A DNA stretch of 64,000 nt from CAVRXT01 sp049644285. Its GTDB lineage: Bacteria; Acidobacteriota; Terriglobia; Acidiferrales; UBA7541. Within the stretch, counting starts at the first letter, position 1. Each line of letters starts with the position of its first letter. The notes under the pieces were generated by a model, which was not told the DNA's origin, did not search any database, and was given only the letters and a program-made list of their open reading frames with translations. Where the stretch lies: the NCBI GenBank assembly GCA_049644285.1, contig JBARRP010000118.1:12818-76817 (forward strand), written 5' to 3'. Shown piece by piece: positions 8,643-16,967 of this stretch. A program made the position numbers and the translations under genes.

Positions 8643-9416
8643 CTACTCGCGGACGATTTCGGCGTTGGCGCTGGGCACGGCGATGCGGACGAGCTTACGC
8701 CCTTCGAGAAAGAGATTCACCTCGAGATCTTCGCTGCGAACGCGCAGTTGTTCCAGCTTCGAACCGCCGTCGGCCTGAGCCCCGAGCGACTCGACGGTCA
8801 CGCTTCCGGGAGTCATGGACTGCGGAACCAGCACCGGGATCGTCTGCGGGCCTTTCTTATCCCAGTCGTAGAGACGAGCGAGGATAGCGTATTGATGATA
8901 GAGGTTGTTGTCGAGGATTACGACGCGCGAGGTGTTGAAGGTGAACTGCTGGGTGAAGGGGCGCGCGTTTTCGAGATGCAGCTCAATGGTGGCCGTCATT
9001 CCCTGGAACTGAATGTTCGCGGAAGCTTTTTTCGCGCCCTGGGTGCTCCACTCGTAGCTTAGCGGGGTACCGTCGGACGCCAGGTGAAGCGTACCGGTGA
9101 CATTGGTGGCGGGGTTCTGTGGAGCCTGGACTTCCGTCCTACCATGTGCGACCCAACCGTCTCCGGATGGCGCAATTTCAAATTCTTCTTTCCCGACCAC
9201 TTGGCCATTGACCAGGATTCGGAATTTGCCTTTGTCTTGGGCGAGGACCGAGGGCGCGCTCGCGCCGCCTTCGGGAACTGTCAAGCCAGCGTGGCGCGCC
9301 GGCCACGCCTTGGAGGAGAAGCCCGCCGCCAGGAGGAGGGCCAGCAGGAAACCGGCGAAATAGAAAAAGGAGGAAGCGCCGAGCGCGCACAGGACGCGGG
9401 AGCCTTTCGACTTCAT
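8643..9416 (-). CDS. exported protein of unknown function
   Basis: A 257-residue protein with a strong signal peptide or anchor (residues about 15-35) and a soluble, beta-rich remainder. Recognisable stretches are FRILVNGQVVGKEEFEI near residue 66 and TGTLHLASDGTPLSYEWST, which recall substrate-binding proteins with a lipocalin-like or DUF3108-like barrel. I cannot assign a family. Its ATG overlaps the aroK stop codon (ATGA), so it is translated with aroK. Confidence 0.65.
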   Translation of the reverse strand: MKSKGSRVLCALGASSFFYFAGFLLALLLAAGFSSKAWPARHAGLTVPEGGASAPSVLAQDKGKFRILVNGQVVGKEEFEIAPSGDGWVAHGRTEVQAPQNPATNVTGTLHLASDGTPLSYEWSTQGAKKASANIQFQGMTATIELHLENARPFTQQFTFNTSRVVILDNNLYHQYAILARLYDWDKKGPQTIPVLVPQSMTPGSVTVESLGAQADGGSKLEQLRVRSEDLEVNLFLEGRKLVRIAVPSANAEIVRE

Positions 9417-9964
9417 ACCTGCACCTTGTCAAGGATTCCAAGCGAGATGATTTGCTCGACTACTCGTAAGGGCTCGATGTTGCTTTCGACGCGGTAGTCG
9501 GCCACTTCATACGAGGGGAGTCGCTCTTGGTACAGGTGGCGAAAGCTCGCTTCATCGCGGAAGAGCGGACGATTGGTGATACGCGAGACCCGCGAGAGAA
9601 GCTCCTCAATCGGGCAATGGAGCCAGACCAGTTTCGCGCCGCTTTCACGCAGCAGCGCCAGGTTTTGCGGCCGAGCTGTTGTCCCGCCGCCCAGGGAAAT
9701 GATCGTTGGCGCGCCAAGCTCGACCGCCTCGCCCAGAGTGCGCCGCAACTGTTCGTGCTCCATCTCTCGAAAAGCCGGTTCGCCTAACCGGGCGAAAATT
9801 TCCGGGATGGTGAGCTCCGCATTTTCGATGATGCGGCGATCGAGGTCTACATGCCACCACCCAACCTGCCGGGCAAGGAGGCGCGCGACGGTGGATTTGC
9901 CGCAGCCCATGAACCCGATCAGGCACAGCAGCCGGGGCGAACGAGTCTGACTGGCCAAGGGCAT
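9413..9964 (-). CDS. aroK: shikimate kinase
   Basis: A 183-residue enzyme that phosphorylates shikimate with ATP to shikimate-3-phosphate in the chorismate pathway (cytoplasm). The Walker A loop GFMGCGKST is at about residues 17-25. The shikimate-binding Asp/Arg region follows (VDLDRRIIENAELTIPEIFARLGEPAFREME), then the GGG motif (IISLGGGTTARP) and the lid (SRITNRPLF). Length is normal. It overlaps an unknown exported-protein gene by four bases, an arrangement without an obvious metabolic reason. Confidence 0.92.
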   Translation of the reverse strand: MPLASQTRSPRLLCLIGFMGCGKSTVARLLARQVGWWHVDLDRRIIENAELTIPEIFARLGEPAFREMEHEQLRRTLGEAVELGAPTIISLGGGTTARPQNLALLRESGAKLVWLHCPIEELLSRVSRITNRPLFRDEASFRHLYQERLPSYEVADYRVESNIEPLRVVEQIISLGILDKVQV

Positions 9965-10000
9965 CGCGCTCAGAATACATCCACTTGCGTGATTGTGGGT

Positions 10001-10876
10001 TCAGTCACGCCGGTGGACGTTGATTGTACCATCGAACGAGCTGAGCTCGACTTTCGCGCGGCCTTGATTGAACGTTCCGAGGAGGCTGCTTCCGAATTTG
10101 GGTTTCTGACCCGGCGTATGAGAATGCGGAGTCAGGACAGCCTGGTTGTTTACCTTGCCCTTCAGCGAGGTGGCGCTCAAATCGAAGGAATCGCCCGGTG
10201 AGAAGCGGACTTCGATCACGCCACTGTAATTCCTCAAGCGATACACGCCGTTCGGAAGGAATTCCCCGTCGAAGAGAATATTTCCCTTCGAAGTCTGGGC
10301 ACGAATGTTGTAGCTGCGCACCTGGAGAAGTTGGACATTTCCGCTGATCGAAGTGACTTCGATGCGCCCGGCGCAGCGCATACACTGGAAGCTGCCGTCC
10401 ACAGTTTTCACCGTCAGGTAACCGGCCGCATCGGACAAATTCACTCCGGCGCCCACGGTTTCGACCGCCATGTCGCCGAGCACTTGCCCGACGTCGACGG
10501 TGCCGGCATCATTGTGGATTTCGAGCTCAGCGTCTTCGGGGACGGTGACCTGATAATCTGCGTGGAGATCGTCTGGGCCGATGCTATCGGAAAGAGTATG
10601 GGTGAGAAGCTCGATGCGGTTGCCCAATTGTTCGGCGTCCACTTCCACCTTATCACTCGAGTGATTCGCGATCACAACCACTTCCGGTTTGTTCCACGCG
10701 CGAATGGTGATCGTGCCGTTTGGATTGTGCACGGTAACGATCGGATGGGCCTCGACGGCAAAATGCTTTTCCAGCCGGTGAGCCGAAGCGGGCGCAGGCG
10801 CGACAAAGAACAGCCCGGCGGCCAGCGCCACGGCGGAAACGCCGCGTAGTTCCCATCGGGTGCTCAAGACGTTCAT
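10001..10876 (-). CDS. DUF4097-like exported protein
   Basis: A 291-residue protein with a signal peptide (about residues 12-32, ending APASAHR). It is beta-rich with the same logic as the plus-strand DUF4097 proteins (HNPNGTITIRAW, HNDAGTVDVGQV, KTVDGSFQCMRC, TSISGNVQLLQV, QTSKGNILFDG, SSFDGTINVHR). A CMRC pair sits near residue 170. Its start overlaps the anti-sigma stop by four bases. With the next two genes it forms a sigma, anti-sigma, DUF4097 cassette that mirrors the one at 3.3-7.3 kb. Confidence 0.8.
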   Translation of the reverse strand: MNVLSTRWELRGVSAVALAAGLFFVAPAPASAHRLEKHFAVEAHPIVTVHNPNGTITIRAWNKPEVVVIANHSSDKVEVDAEQLGNRIELLTHTLSDSIGPDDLHADYQVTVPEDAELEIHNDAGTVDVGQVLGDMAVETVGAGVNLSDAAGYLTVKTVDGSFQCMRCAGRIEVTSISGNVQLLQVRSYNIRAQTSKGNILFDGEFLPNGVYRLRNYSGVIEVRFSPGDSFDLSATSLKGKVNNQAVLTPHSHTPGQKPKFGSSLLGTFNQGRAKVELSSFDGTINVHRRD

Positions 10877-11535
10877 CGAGTGTTCTCCCCTCGCTCGGAA
10901 ATCTCGCTCAGCAATTCTGCTTTCTGCTGATAAGCCCCGTACAGATAATCGCGCGCCACTTCATTCTGAGGATCTTCGCGAACGCTGTTTTCACAGAGCT
11001 GAATGTAGTTGTCAACGAGAGCCAGGTTATCGTGCAACGAAGCCGCCACGACGGGATTCCGGGCATTCAAGGCGGACAAGGTGTGCACTTCGCCGGAATC
11101 AAGCGTGCGGTTCAGCGAAGCGGTCGTCGCCTGAGTGCCGTTATACCAGCGACTGTCGTTTGTCTGCAAGATGCGCGGGGTGCCGATCAAAACGCCGGCG
11201 GCGACAAGGAGCGCGAGATAAGCTCCCGCCACGACGGGCCGAGGCAGCGCCGGCGCAAGGCCGCCCAGCCATTCCGTCCAGCGTTTGGTCCAGCTTGGCT
11301 CGCGGATCAGATCTTCCTCGACGAGGCGGGCGCGAAGAGCCGTCCATATATGTAGGGGTGGCTCCACAGCAACTTCGCCCAGTTGGTGGCCGGCCCTGCG
11401 GATTGCTTCGAGATCACCGGCTACTCCCTGGCAATGTGCGCACGCGCGCAGGTGTGCTTCAACCTGAGGCGCGCGCTCCCCTTCCATGCGAGGCTCAAGG
11501 TATTTCAGAACATCACTACAGTTTAGGGCTGGCAT
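10873..11535 (-). CDS. anti-sigma factor with zinc finger
   Basis: A 220-residue protein. H28-x3-C32-x2-C35 (HLRACAHC) is the anti-sigma zinc signature. A membrane segment lies at about residues 102-122 (VVAGAYLALLVAAGVLIGTP). The remaining 100 residues are helical and have no HEAT repeats, unlike the paralogue at 3.95 kb. The gene starts three bases after the sigma stop codon, so the two products are made together, as expected for a sigma/anti-sigma pair. Confidence 0.85.
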   Translation of the reverse strand: MPALNCSDVLKYLEPRMEGERAPQVEAHLRACAHCQGVAGDLEAIRRAGHQLGEVAVEPPLHIWTALRARLVEEDLIREPSWTKRWTEWLGGLAPALPRPVVAGAYLALLVAAGVLIGTPRILQTNDSRWYNGTQATTASLNRTLDSGEVHTLSALNARNPVVAASLHDNLALVDNYIQLCENSVREDPQNEVARDYLYGAYQQKAELLSEISERGENTR

Positions 11536-11538
11536 GTT

Positions 11539-12150
11539 TTAACCTTCGCCCGCGGCATCCGTCTTGACCGCTTGGCGTTCTTCCCGTGCTTTGTCTCTTA
11601 AAGTTTCGTGCAGCAACTCGCGGAGGCGCATCCGGGCCTTGTGAAGCTGCGACTTCGAATTTCCGATGGAACAGCCCATGATCTCCGCGATCTCGTTGTG
11701 TTCATAGCCCTGCACATCGTGCAGAACAAAAACAGCTTTGTAACCCCGGGGCAACTGGTCAATTGCGCGCTGCAAGTTCACGCGGTCAATCGATCCGCTC
11801 AGTCGCAAATCGGGTGCTCCAAAATCTCTGCGCGGGCCGCCCGTTTCCTCGTCTGGCTCCGTGGTTTCTTCCAACGATGTTTCGGTCGCTGACTTCTTTC
11901 GCAGGCGCATCAGCACGACGTTCACCGCCAGCCGGTGCAGCCAAGTGGAGAAGGCCGACTCCCCACGAAAGGTGGCGATCTTGCGGAACAACTGCAGGAA
12001 CGCCTCCTGCGTCAGATCCTCCGCCTCGGCGGTGTTGCTGACCATGCGCAGGCACAGAGAATAAACCCTTCGGCTGTGCAGTTGGTACAGGCGTTCGAAG
12101 GCTGCCGCATCGCCCTGCTGGGCCAGCCGGATAGCTTCCGCTTCCGGCAT
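11539..12150 (-). CDS. ECF-type RNA polymerase sigma factor
   Basis: About 203 residues from ATG 12150. Region 2 (FERLYQLHSRRVYSLCLRM, then EAEDLTQEAFLQLFRKIATF) and region 4 (LPRGYKAVFVLHDVQGYEHNEIAEIMGCSIGNSKSQLHKARMRLREL) are complete. The frame is open up to a GTG at 12261, but the extra 37 residues are not sigma-like. They would cover the inverted repeat CTTACG-TTG-CGTAAG at 12241-12255, which looks regulatory. GGGGA precedes ATG 12150. It is cotranscribed with its anti-sigma gene. It differs clearly from the sigma factor at 3.3 kb, so promoter specificity may differ too. Confidence 0.88.
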   Translation of the reverse strand: MPEAEAIRLAQQGDAAAFERLYQLHSRRVYSLCLRMVSNTAEAEDLTQEAFLQLFRKIATFRGESAFSTWLHRLAVNVVLMRLRKKSATETSLEETTEPDEETGGPRRDFGAPDLRLSGSIDRVNLQRAIDQLPRGYKAVFVLHDVQGYEHNEIAEIMGCSIGNSKSQLHKARMRLRELLHETLRDKAREERQAVKTDAAGEG

Positions 12151-12240
12151 TTCCCCAGTTTCGGATCGTTTCGCGCGGGCCACGTTCTCCCGTGGGAACG
12201 CATCCTGTTGTGCGATGCGTCCACCGCCCCAGAAGTTGTA

Positions 12241-12255
12241 CTTACGTTGCGTAAG
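12241..12255. promoter_or_regulatory. inverted repeat upstream of sigma gene
   Basis: CTTACG and CGTAAG arms around TTG. It lies about 90 bases upstream of the preferred start of the minus-strand sigma gene. It could be an operator or part of a promoter recognised by a regulator. No known consensus recognised. Confidence 0.35.
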
Positions 12256-12472
12256 GAACACACTCAGGCGCGCCGGCCAAGTCCGCCATCAATCCCGGGT
12301 TCGATGGGCCTTGCTCCGGCAGCCCTTTCCGCAAGTCTCGCCTATTGTCTTCGGATTCTGCCCGTGCGTCCAGTGCCGTTCAACCTGGGCGCCACCCGGT
12401 CTGGCGATCGGTGGAGAGTGCAATTAGCTCCGGGAAGTTGGATGAGGTCCAGGGCCCGTAAGTCGCAGGGAA

Positions 12473-13177
12473 CTAATCGAGTGCGCGGGAGAAGCGTAAC
12501 TGGAGCCGAACAGTCGAAGCCGGTCTGGGAGTTCGGAGTCTTTCTTCGAAAGCGCCCAGTTGCTGGGAAGGCAGCGCCCGCAGAAAAGATTTCAGGATGA
12601 CCTGTGTCTCCCGCAAACAGGTGTTGACATCATAGTGGAGGCATTCCATCGCCGCCCAGGATTCTTCCGGCTGGATCGAAGCGGCCTCGGAGACTTCGTC
12701 GGCGGTCTGCACGAATTCGCTCGCAAGATCTTCCAGGATACCTGTGAGGGCGTGGAGCTTGTGAAAGAACCGCGTGCGATCTCCGAACAACACGCGCAGG
12801 AGGAGGCTATTCCAGGAAGCGGCTTCCTGAGCCATCGCACCGCGGAAGAACAAGAGGTTCAGGGGTTTAACAGTGGGAAGAGCTGAAAGATGTCGCGCTT
12901 GCTCATCAATCGCGTCGAGGGCCGGAACAAGAGCACCCGCCAGCAGCGCCATCAGTTCCGAGGAGATGGCCGTATGCTGGCGCGCCAGGATCAGCCGGCC
13001 TCCCTGCCGGAGCGTAAACGCCTCGTCCAGCGCGACGCTCAGCATGCCGTAGGCGGCCTCCCAGCGAGACAAGGCTTCATCGAACACCCGAAGCTTGTCC
13101 TGCGGCAGGACGGCAATCCAGTCGTCACACACCCGCGGACGCGAGGACAGAAATTTCGAGACCGCCTTCAAGGTCAC
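12473..13177 (-). CDS. conserved protein of unknown function
   Basis: A 234-residue, mostly alpha-helical cytoplasmic protein without signal peptide or membrane segment, starting at GTG 13175-13177 with AGGGG upstream. No motif or family recognised. It diverges from lysS, with a 118-base intergenic region that carries the lysS promoter. Nothing in the context explains its job. Confidence 0.6.
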   Translation of the reverse strand: MTLKAVSKFLSSRPRVCDDWIAVLPQDKLRVFDEALSRWEAAYGMLSVALDEAFTLRQGGRLILARQHTAISSELMALLAGALVPALDAIDEQARHLSALPTVKPLNLLFFRGAMAQEAASWNSLLLRVLFGDRTRFFHKLHALTGILEDLASEFVQTADEVSEAASIQPEESWAAMECLHYDVNTCLRETQVILKSFLRALPSQQLGAFEERLRTPRPASTVRLQLRFSRALD

Positions 13178-13234
13178 GCTACCCCTGGGAATTGTGGCAG
13201 TATATCAGACAACTGCAGGATCGGCGCACCTTCC

Positions 13235-13264
13235 TTGACGCTGCCGGAACCGCCTCGCTATACT
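13235..13264 (+). promoter_or_regulatory. sigma70-type promoter upstream of lysS
   Basis: TTGACG (13235-13240), 18-base spacer, TATACT (13259-13264). The predicted start lies about 25 bases before the lysS start codon. It probably drives lysS-lolC. Confidence 0.6.
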
Positions 13265-13295
13265 GCCGCACGACTCACCCGGAAAGGATCTCCGT

Positions 13296-14855
13296 TTGGA
13301 ATTCGAGCCGCTCGACCAGTACCTCCAGCGCCGCAAGAAACTGAGCGAAATCGTTGAAAAGGGATACGATCCCTATCCCAACCGTTTCCCATGGACGCAC
13401 ACTCCGGTGCAGATCCTGGAGAAATACGAGGGAAGCTCGGCGGAGCAATTGGCCGCCGAAAAAGTCAAGGTACGGCTGGCCGGCCGGATCGTGCAAATCC
13501 GCTTGCATGGCAAGGCGGGGTTCGCGCACTTGTACGGGCAAGGGCGCCGGCTCCAAATTTACGTGAAGCTCGACGCCGTCGGAGACCGGGCGTACGAGCT
13601 TTTCTGTCTGCTGGATTTGGGCGATATAGTCGGTGTTGCCGGGCATCTTTTCCGAACGAAAACGAACGAGTTGACCGTCTGGGTGGAGCACCTCGAGCTG
13701 CTGAGCAAAGCTTTGCTCCCGCTGCCGGAGAAGTGGCACGGCTTGGCCGACGTTGAGCTGCGATTTCGGCAGCGCTATCTCGATCTGATTGCAAACGAGC
13801 GCGCGCGGGCCGTCTTCGAGAAACGCGCCGTGATGTTGCGCGAGGTCCGCCGCTTCTTCGACGAGCGCGGATACATCGAAGTCGAAACTCCGATGATGCA
13901 GCCGATCGCCGGTGGCGCGACGGCCCGCCCGTTTGTCACCCACCACAATACGTTCGATCTCGATCTCTATCTGCGCATCGCTCCGGAACTCTATTTGAAG
14001 CGGTTGGTCGTCGGAGGTCTCGACCGAGTCTATGAGATCAACCGGAACTTCCGCAACGAGGGAGTCTCGTTCAAATACAACCCCGAATTCACGATGCTCG
14101 AATTTTACCAGGCTTATAGCGATTACAACGAAATGATGGATTTGACGCAGGAGTTGCTTGCTCGCCTGGCAGAGAAGGTCACCGGAAAGACAGCGGTGCC
14201 CTATGGCCAGCACACTCTCGATTTTGGGCGGATCGAACGACTGACGATGCGTGAAGCAATCATTCGCCATTGGCAGCCTGCCGCGGGGGCGGCGCCGACA
14301 CTCGAGGAGCTTGCAGCACCCGGCGGGCCGCGCCGCTTCGTCGAACGATACAACAATTGGGCGGCTGCGAATCACCAGGATCCGATTCTCTCCGAGAAAC
14401 AAGCCTCGGAGGGGGAGCTGACGGGAATGTTGTTCGAGGCGACCGCCGAGAAGCAACTGATCCAACCGACCTTTATCTGCGATTTTCCAACAGCGATTTC
14501 GCCGCTTTCAAAAGCCCGAAAGGACGATCCCTCCTTGGTCGAGCGGTTCGAGCTTTTCGCGGCGGGCATGGAAATCGCAAATGGCTTCTCGGAGCTGAAC
14601 GATCCGGATGAGCAGGAGCGGCGCTTTCGCGAGCAGATTGCGAAAGGCGGGGAAGAGGTTCCCAAACAACTCGACGAGGATTACATTCGCGCGCTGGCGC
14701 ACGCGCTGCCTCCGACCGGCGGGGAAGGTGTCGGGATCGACCGGCTCACCATGCTCCTCACCGACTCGCATTCCATCCGCGAGGTTATCCTTTTTCCGCT
14801 GCTCCGGCCGGTGGCGTCGGAGGAGGCGGCTGCGGCCAGCGGCGAACCGAAATGA
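13296..14855 (+). CDS. lysS: lysyl-tRNA synthetase, class II
   Basis: A 519-residue class II synthetase that charges tRNA-Lys. An N-terminal OB-fold anticodon-binding domain (about 55-150) precedes the catalytic core. Motif 2 is NRNFRNEGVSFKYNPEFTMLE (about 248-268) and motif 3 GVGIDRLTMLLTD (about 484-496). Length is normal. The start is TTG at 13296 after GGAAAGGA. The stop overlaps the next gene by four bases, so an ABC permease gene is translationally coupled to lysS. The lysS-lolC neighbourhood is seen in other bacteria. Confidence 0.95.
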   Translation: MEFEPLDQYLQRRKKLSEIVEKGYDPYPNRFPWTHTPVQILEKYEGSSAEQLAAEKVKVRLAGRIVQIRLHGKAGFAHLYGQGRRLQIYVKLDAVGDRAYELFCLLDLGDIVGVAGHLFRTKTNELTVWVEHLELLSKALLPLPEKWHGLADVELRFRQRYLDLIANERARAVFEKRAVMLREVRRFFDERGYIEVETPMMQPIAGGATARPFVTHHNTFDLDLYLRIAPELYLKRLVVGGLDRVYEINRNFRNEGVSFKYNPEFTMLEFYQAYSDYNEMMDLTQELLARLAEKVTGKTAVPYGQHTLDFGRIERLTMREAIIRHWQPAAGAAPTLEELAAPGGPRRFVERYNNWAAANHQDPILSEKQASEGELTGMLFEATAEKQLIQPTFICDFPTAISPLSKARKDDPSLVERFELFAAGMEIANGFSELNDPDEQERRFREQIAKGGEEVPKQLDEDYIRALAHALPPTGGEGVGIDRLTMLLTDSHSIREVILFPLLRPVASEEAAAASGEPK

Positions 14856-16078
14856 AATTGGAATGGCTGGTGGCAGTGCGCTACCTGCGCTCGCCGACGC
14901 GGCCAGCCATCCTGCGTCTGGTCACCTTGCTCTCGATGGCGGGAGTGGCTGCGGGAGTCACGACGCTGGTGATCGCGCTGGCCATGAACACCGGCTTTCG
15001 TCAGGCAATTCGCGATCGTTTGCTCGGCGTCACCGCTCACGTCAATCTCAAGCCTCTCGGGTCCGAAGGAGTCCGCGACTATCGGGCTTTGATGGCCAGG
15101 CTTAGCGATACCCCGGGTTTACGGTCTCTAACCCCCGCCATCTACGACACGGTTCTTCTCTCCACCGGTGGCCGCGCACGAGGCATCGTGTTGAAGGGAA
15201 TCGACCCGGAGCTCGAAGGCCGAGCCGATGAAGCTTTGCATCGAATTGTTGCCGGCTCAGCTGACTTCAACGCGGACCGTGACGGCTTTCCCGGACTCGT
15301 CATCGGCAGGATTCTTGCGGACGATTTGAAAATCTCCGCAGGACAGTACGTGACGCTAACAAGCCCGCAAGGGAATCTGACGCCATTCGGGATGGTGCCG
15401 AGGTCGCGACGATTTCGCGTGGCGGGGGTTTTCGATTCGGGATTTTATGACTACGACGCCAACTGGGGCTTTGTGACGCTGGGCTCAGCGCAGGGGCTAG
15501 CCGGAACGGGCGACGTTGTGAGCTTGCTGGAGGTCCGCGTAGACAAACTGGACGAGGCGCGCCGTGTGGCGGAAAATCTCCTTCGGCGCGCTGGCCCGGG
15601 TTATACCACCACAACGTGGATGGAAGAAAACCGCGCCCTTTTCCGCGCCCTGAGTTTGGAAAAACTGGTGACCGCACTTTTCATCGGGTTGATCACGTTC
15701 GTCGCCGGATTGAATATTCTGGTGGTGTTGACGATGACGGTGGCCGACAAAGCCCGCGACATCGCTGTGCTGATGGCGATGGGGGCGCAGCGCAAACAAG
15801 TACGCAACATTTTTATCCTGCAGGGATTCGCCGTGGGCGCGGTGGGAATGCTGGTCGGTCTCATTGTCGGCTACGCGGTAGCTTGGGTAGCGAACGCATG
15901 GCATCTGATTCCGCTCAACCCCGAGGTGTACGCGGTCCCGTATGTGCCTTTTCACTCGAACCTCTTGGACGCGCTTTGGATCGCGGCAGCCGCGCTGACG
16001 ATTAGCGTCGGGGCGACGCTCTACCCCGCGCGCGCCGCGGCGCGCATCCTTCCTGTCGAAATCCTCCGCTTCGAATGA
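14852..16078 (+). CDS. lolC: LolC/LolE-type lipoprotein-releasing ABC permease
   Basis: A 408-residue inner-membrane permease with the MacB/LolCE layout. It has TM1 near residues 24-46, a large periplasmic domain (about 47-270), then three TM segments (about 275-300, 320-350, 370-395), ending in the PARAAARILPVEILR cytoplasmic tail typical of FtsX-fold permeases. In LolCDE this subunit extracts lipoproteins from the inner membrane for delivery to LolA. Its ATPase partner is the gene at 16.97 kb, separated from it by a toxin-antitoxin module. Only one permease gene is present, so a homodimer is likely. Confidence 0.85.
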   Translation: MKLEWLVAVRYLRSPTRPAILRLVTLLSMAGVAAGVTTLVIALAMNTGFRQAIRDRLLGVTAHVNLKPLGSEGVRDYRALMARLSDTPGLRSLTPAIYDTVLLSTGGRARGIVLKGIDPELEGRADEALHRIVAGSADFNADRDGFPGLVIGRILADDLKISAGQYVTLTSPQGNLTPFGMVPRSRRFRVAGVFDSGFYDYDANWGFVTLGSAQGLAGTGDVVSLLEVRVDKLDEARRVAENLLRRAGPGYTTTTWMEENRALFRALSLEKLVTALFIGLITFVAGLNILVVLTMTVADKARDIAVLMAMGAQRKQVRNIFILQGFAVGAVGMLVGLIVGYAVAWVANAWHLIPLNPEVYAVPYVPFHSNLLDALWIAAAALTISVGATLYPARAAARILPVEILRFE

Positions 16079-16088
16079 GCTTCACGTG

Positions 16089-16116
16089 TTGACGTTTTGA
16101 CGTCAAAGCGTCAAAA
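16089..16116. promoter_or_regulatory. operator/promoter of the toxin-antitoxin module
   Basis: TTGACG at 16089, then the palindrome TTGACGTCAA at 16097-16106, nested in a larger inverted repeat with arms TTTTGACG (16095-16102) and CGTCAAAA (16109-16116). The TTGACG at 16089 may be the -35 box and CAAAAT at 16112 the -10. The symmetric TGACG units are what a ribbon-helix-helix antitoxin would bind to autoregulate. Confidence 0.6.
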
Positions 16117-16146
16117 TAGCAGGAAATGGGGTCTTTGGAGGGATCA

Positions 16147-16377
16147 ATGGCTTCGACGCAACGCGCCACGATCTATTTTTCCCCGGCGCTCTATCGTGCG
16201 TTAAAAGTGAAAGCGGCCGTGACCGATCGGGGAGTGTCGGAATTGGTCAACGAAGCGGTGCGGATGGCGCTCCGAGAGGACGCTCTCGATGAAGCGGCCC
16301 CCCGCCGAAGGGCCAAGGAACCCAGCCGGGCTTTCTCGCAAGTGTTGCGCGAGTTGAAGCGTGCCAGAGCCCTATAG
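16147..16377 (+). CDS. ribbon-helix-helix antitoxin
   Basis: A 76-residue protein. The N-terminus (TQRATIYFSPALYRALKVKAAVTDRGVSELVNEAV) fits the ribbon-helix-helix fold, with one beta strand and two helices that bind DNA as a dimer. The C-terminal 30 residues are basic and probably wrap the toxin. GGAGGGATCA upstream of ATG 16147 fixes the start over the ATG at 16126. It overlaps the toxin gene by 17 bases and follows a palindromic operator, the usual autoregulated antitoxin-first layout. Confidence 0.82.
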   Translation: MASTQRATIYFSPALYRALKVKAAVTDRGVSELVNEAVRMALREDALDEAAPRRRAKEPSRAFSQVLRELKRARAL

Positions 16378-16621
16378 GGTATTTATCAAGAGATCGGCTG
16401 AACGAGAATTGCGCGACCTACCCGGGCGAGACCGGCTTCACCTCGCTCGACGGATTCACGATCTTTCGCAACGACCCCGACCGAACGGCCGCGAGAAGCT
16501 TTCGGGACAGGATGCTTACCGCATTCGGCGGGGCGACTACCGCATAGTCTACACTGTGGACGACGAGCAACGCCTAATCCAGATTTACAGGATCGGACAC
16601 CGACGGGAAGTCTACAGGTAA
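16361..16621 (+). CDS. RelE/ParE-superfamily toxin
   Basis: An 86-residue protein starting at GTG 16361 inside the antitoxin gene. It shows the RelE pattern: YRVFIKRSAERELRDLP, RIHDLSQRPRPNG, LSGQDAYRIRRGDYRIVYTVDDEQRLIQIYRIGHRREVY. RIRRGDYRIVY and the final H-R-x-x-VY are the conserved core of RelE-type mRNA interferases, which cut ribosome-bound mRNA. Whether it acts as RelE or as a ParE gyrase poison cannot be told from sequence, though the terminal His/Arg/Tyr set favours RelE. Confidence 0.88.
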   Translation: MPEPYRVFIKRSAERELRDLPGRDRLHLARRIHDLSQRPRPNGREKLSGQDAYRIRRGDYRIVYTVDDEQRLIQIYRIGHRREVYR

Positions 16622-16946
16622 TCGGATGCCTCGAAGAATCGGTGCGGTAGAGTTCCCTTCGTCGACAGGCTCAACCGGAATGGTGCTACTCACCACCTGA
16701 AGGCGGCTTGCTTCTACGAATTCACCACAAACTATCTGGAAAGATTGAGACCTGTGGACGTGCTAAAATCACATTGAGACAGGCATCCGTAATTCGAGAC
16801 AAGGAAGGGTGAAAAACCAGGACATGGCACTTTGGCGGCACAATTGTGAAACACTTTGGCATACCTTGCCGCCTCCCAGGGGCCTTCGGGGCCTGGCCGA
16901 GTTGGAAAAAAAGGACATACGCAGAGACGAGTTCGGCATCTAAATT
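16622..16946. other. intergenic region between toxin and lolD genes
   Basis: About 325 bases (345 to the preferred lolD start) with no convincing gene. It is somewhat richer in A+T than its surroundings and contains no clear terminator. With the TA module it forms an island of about 0.9 kb separating lolC from lolD, as if inserted. No flanking direct repeats were spotted by eye. Confidence 0.5.
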
Positions 16947-16967
16947 GTGTATCAAGTTGAAGAGCAG

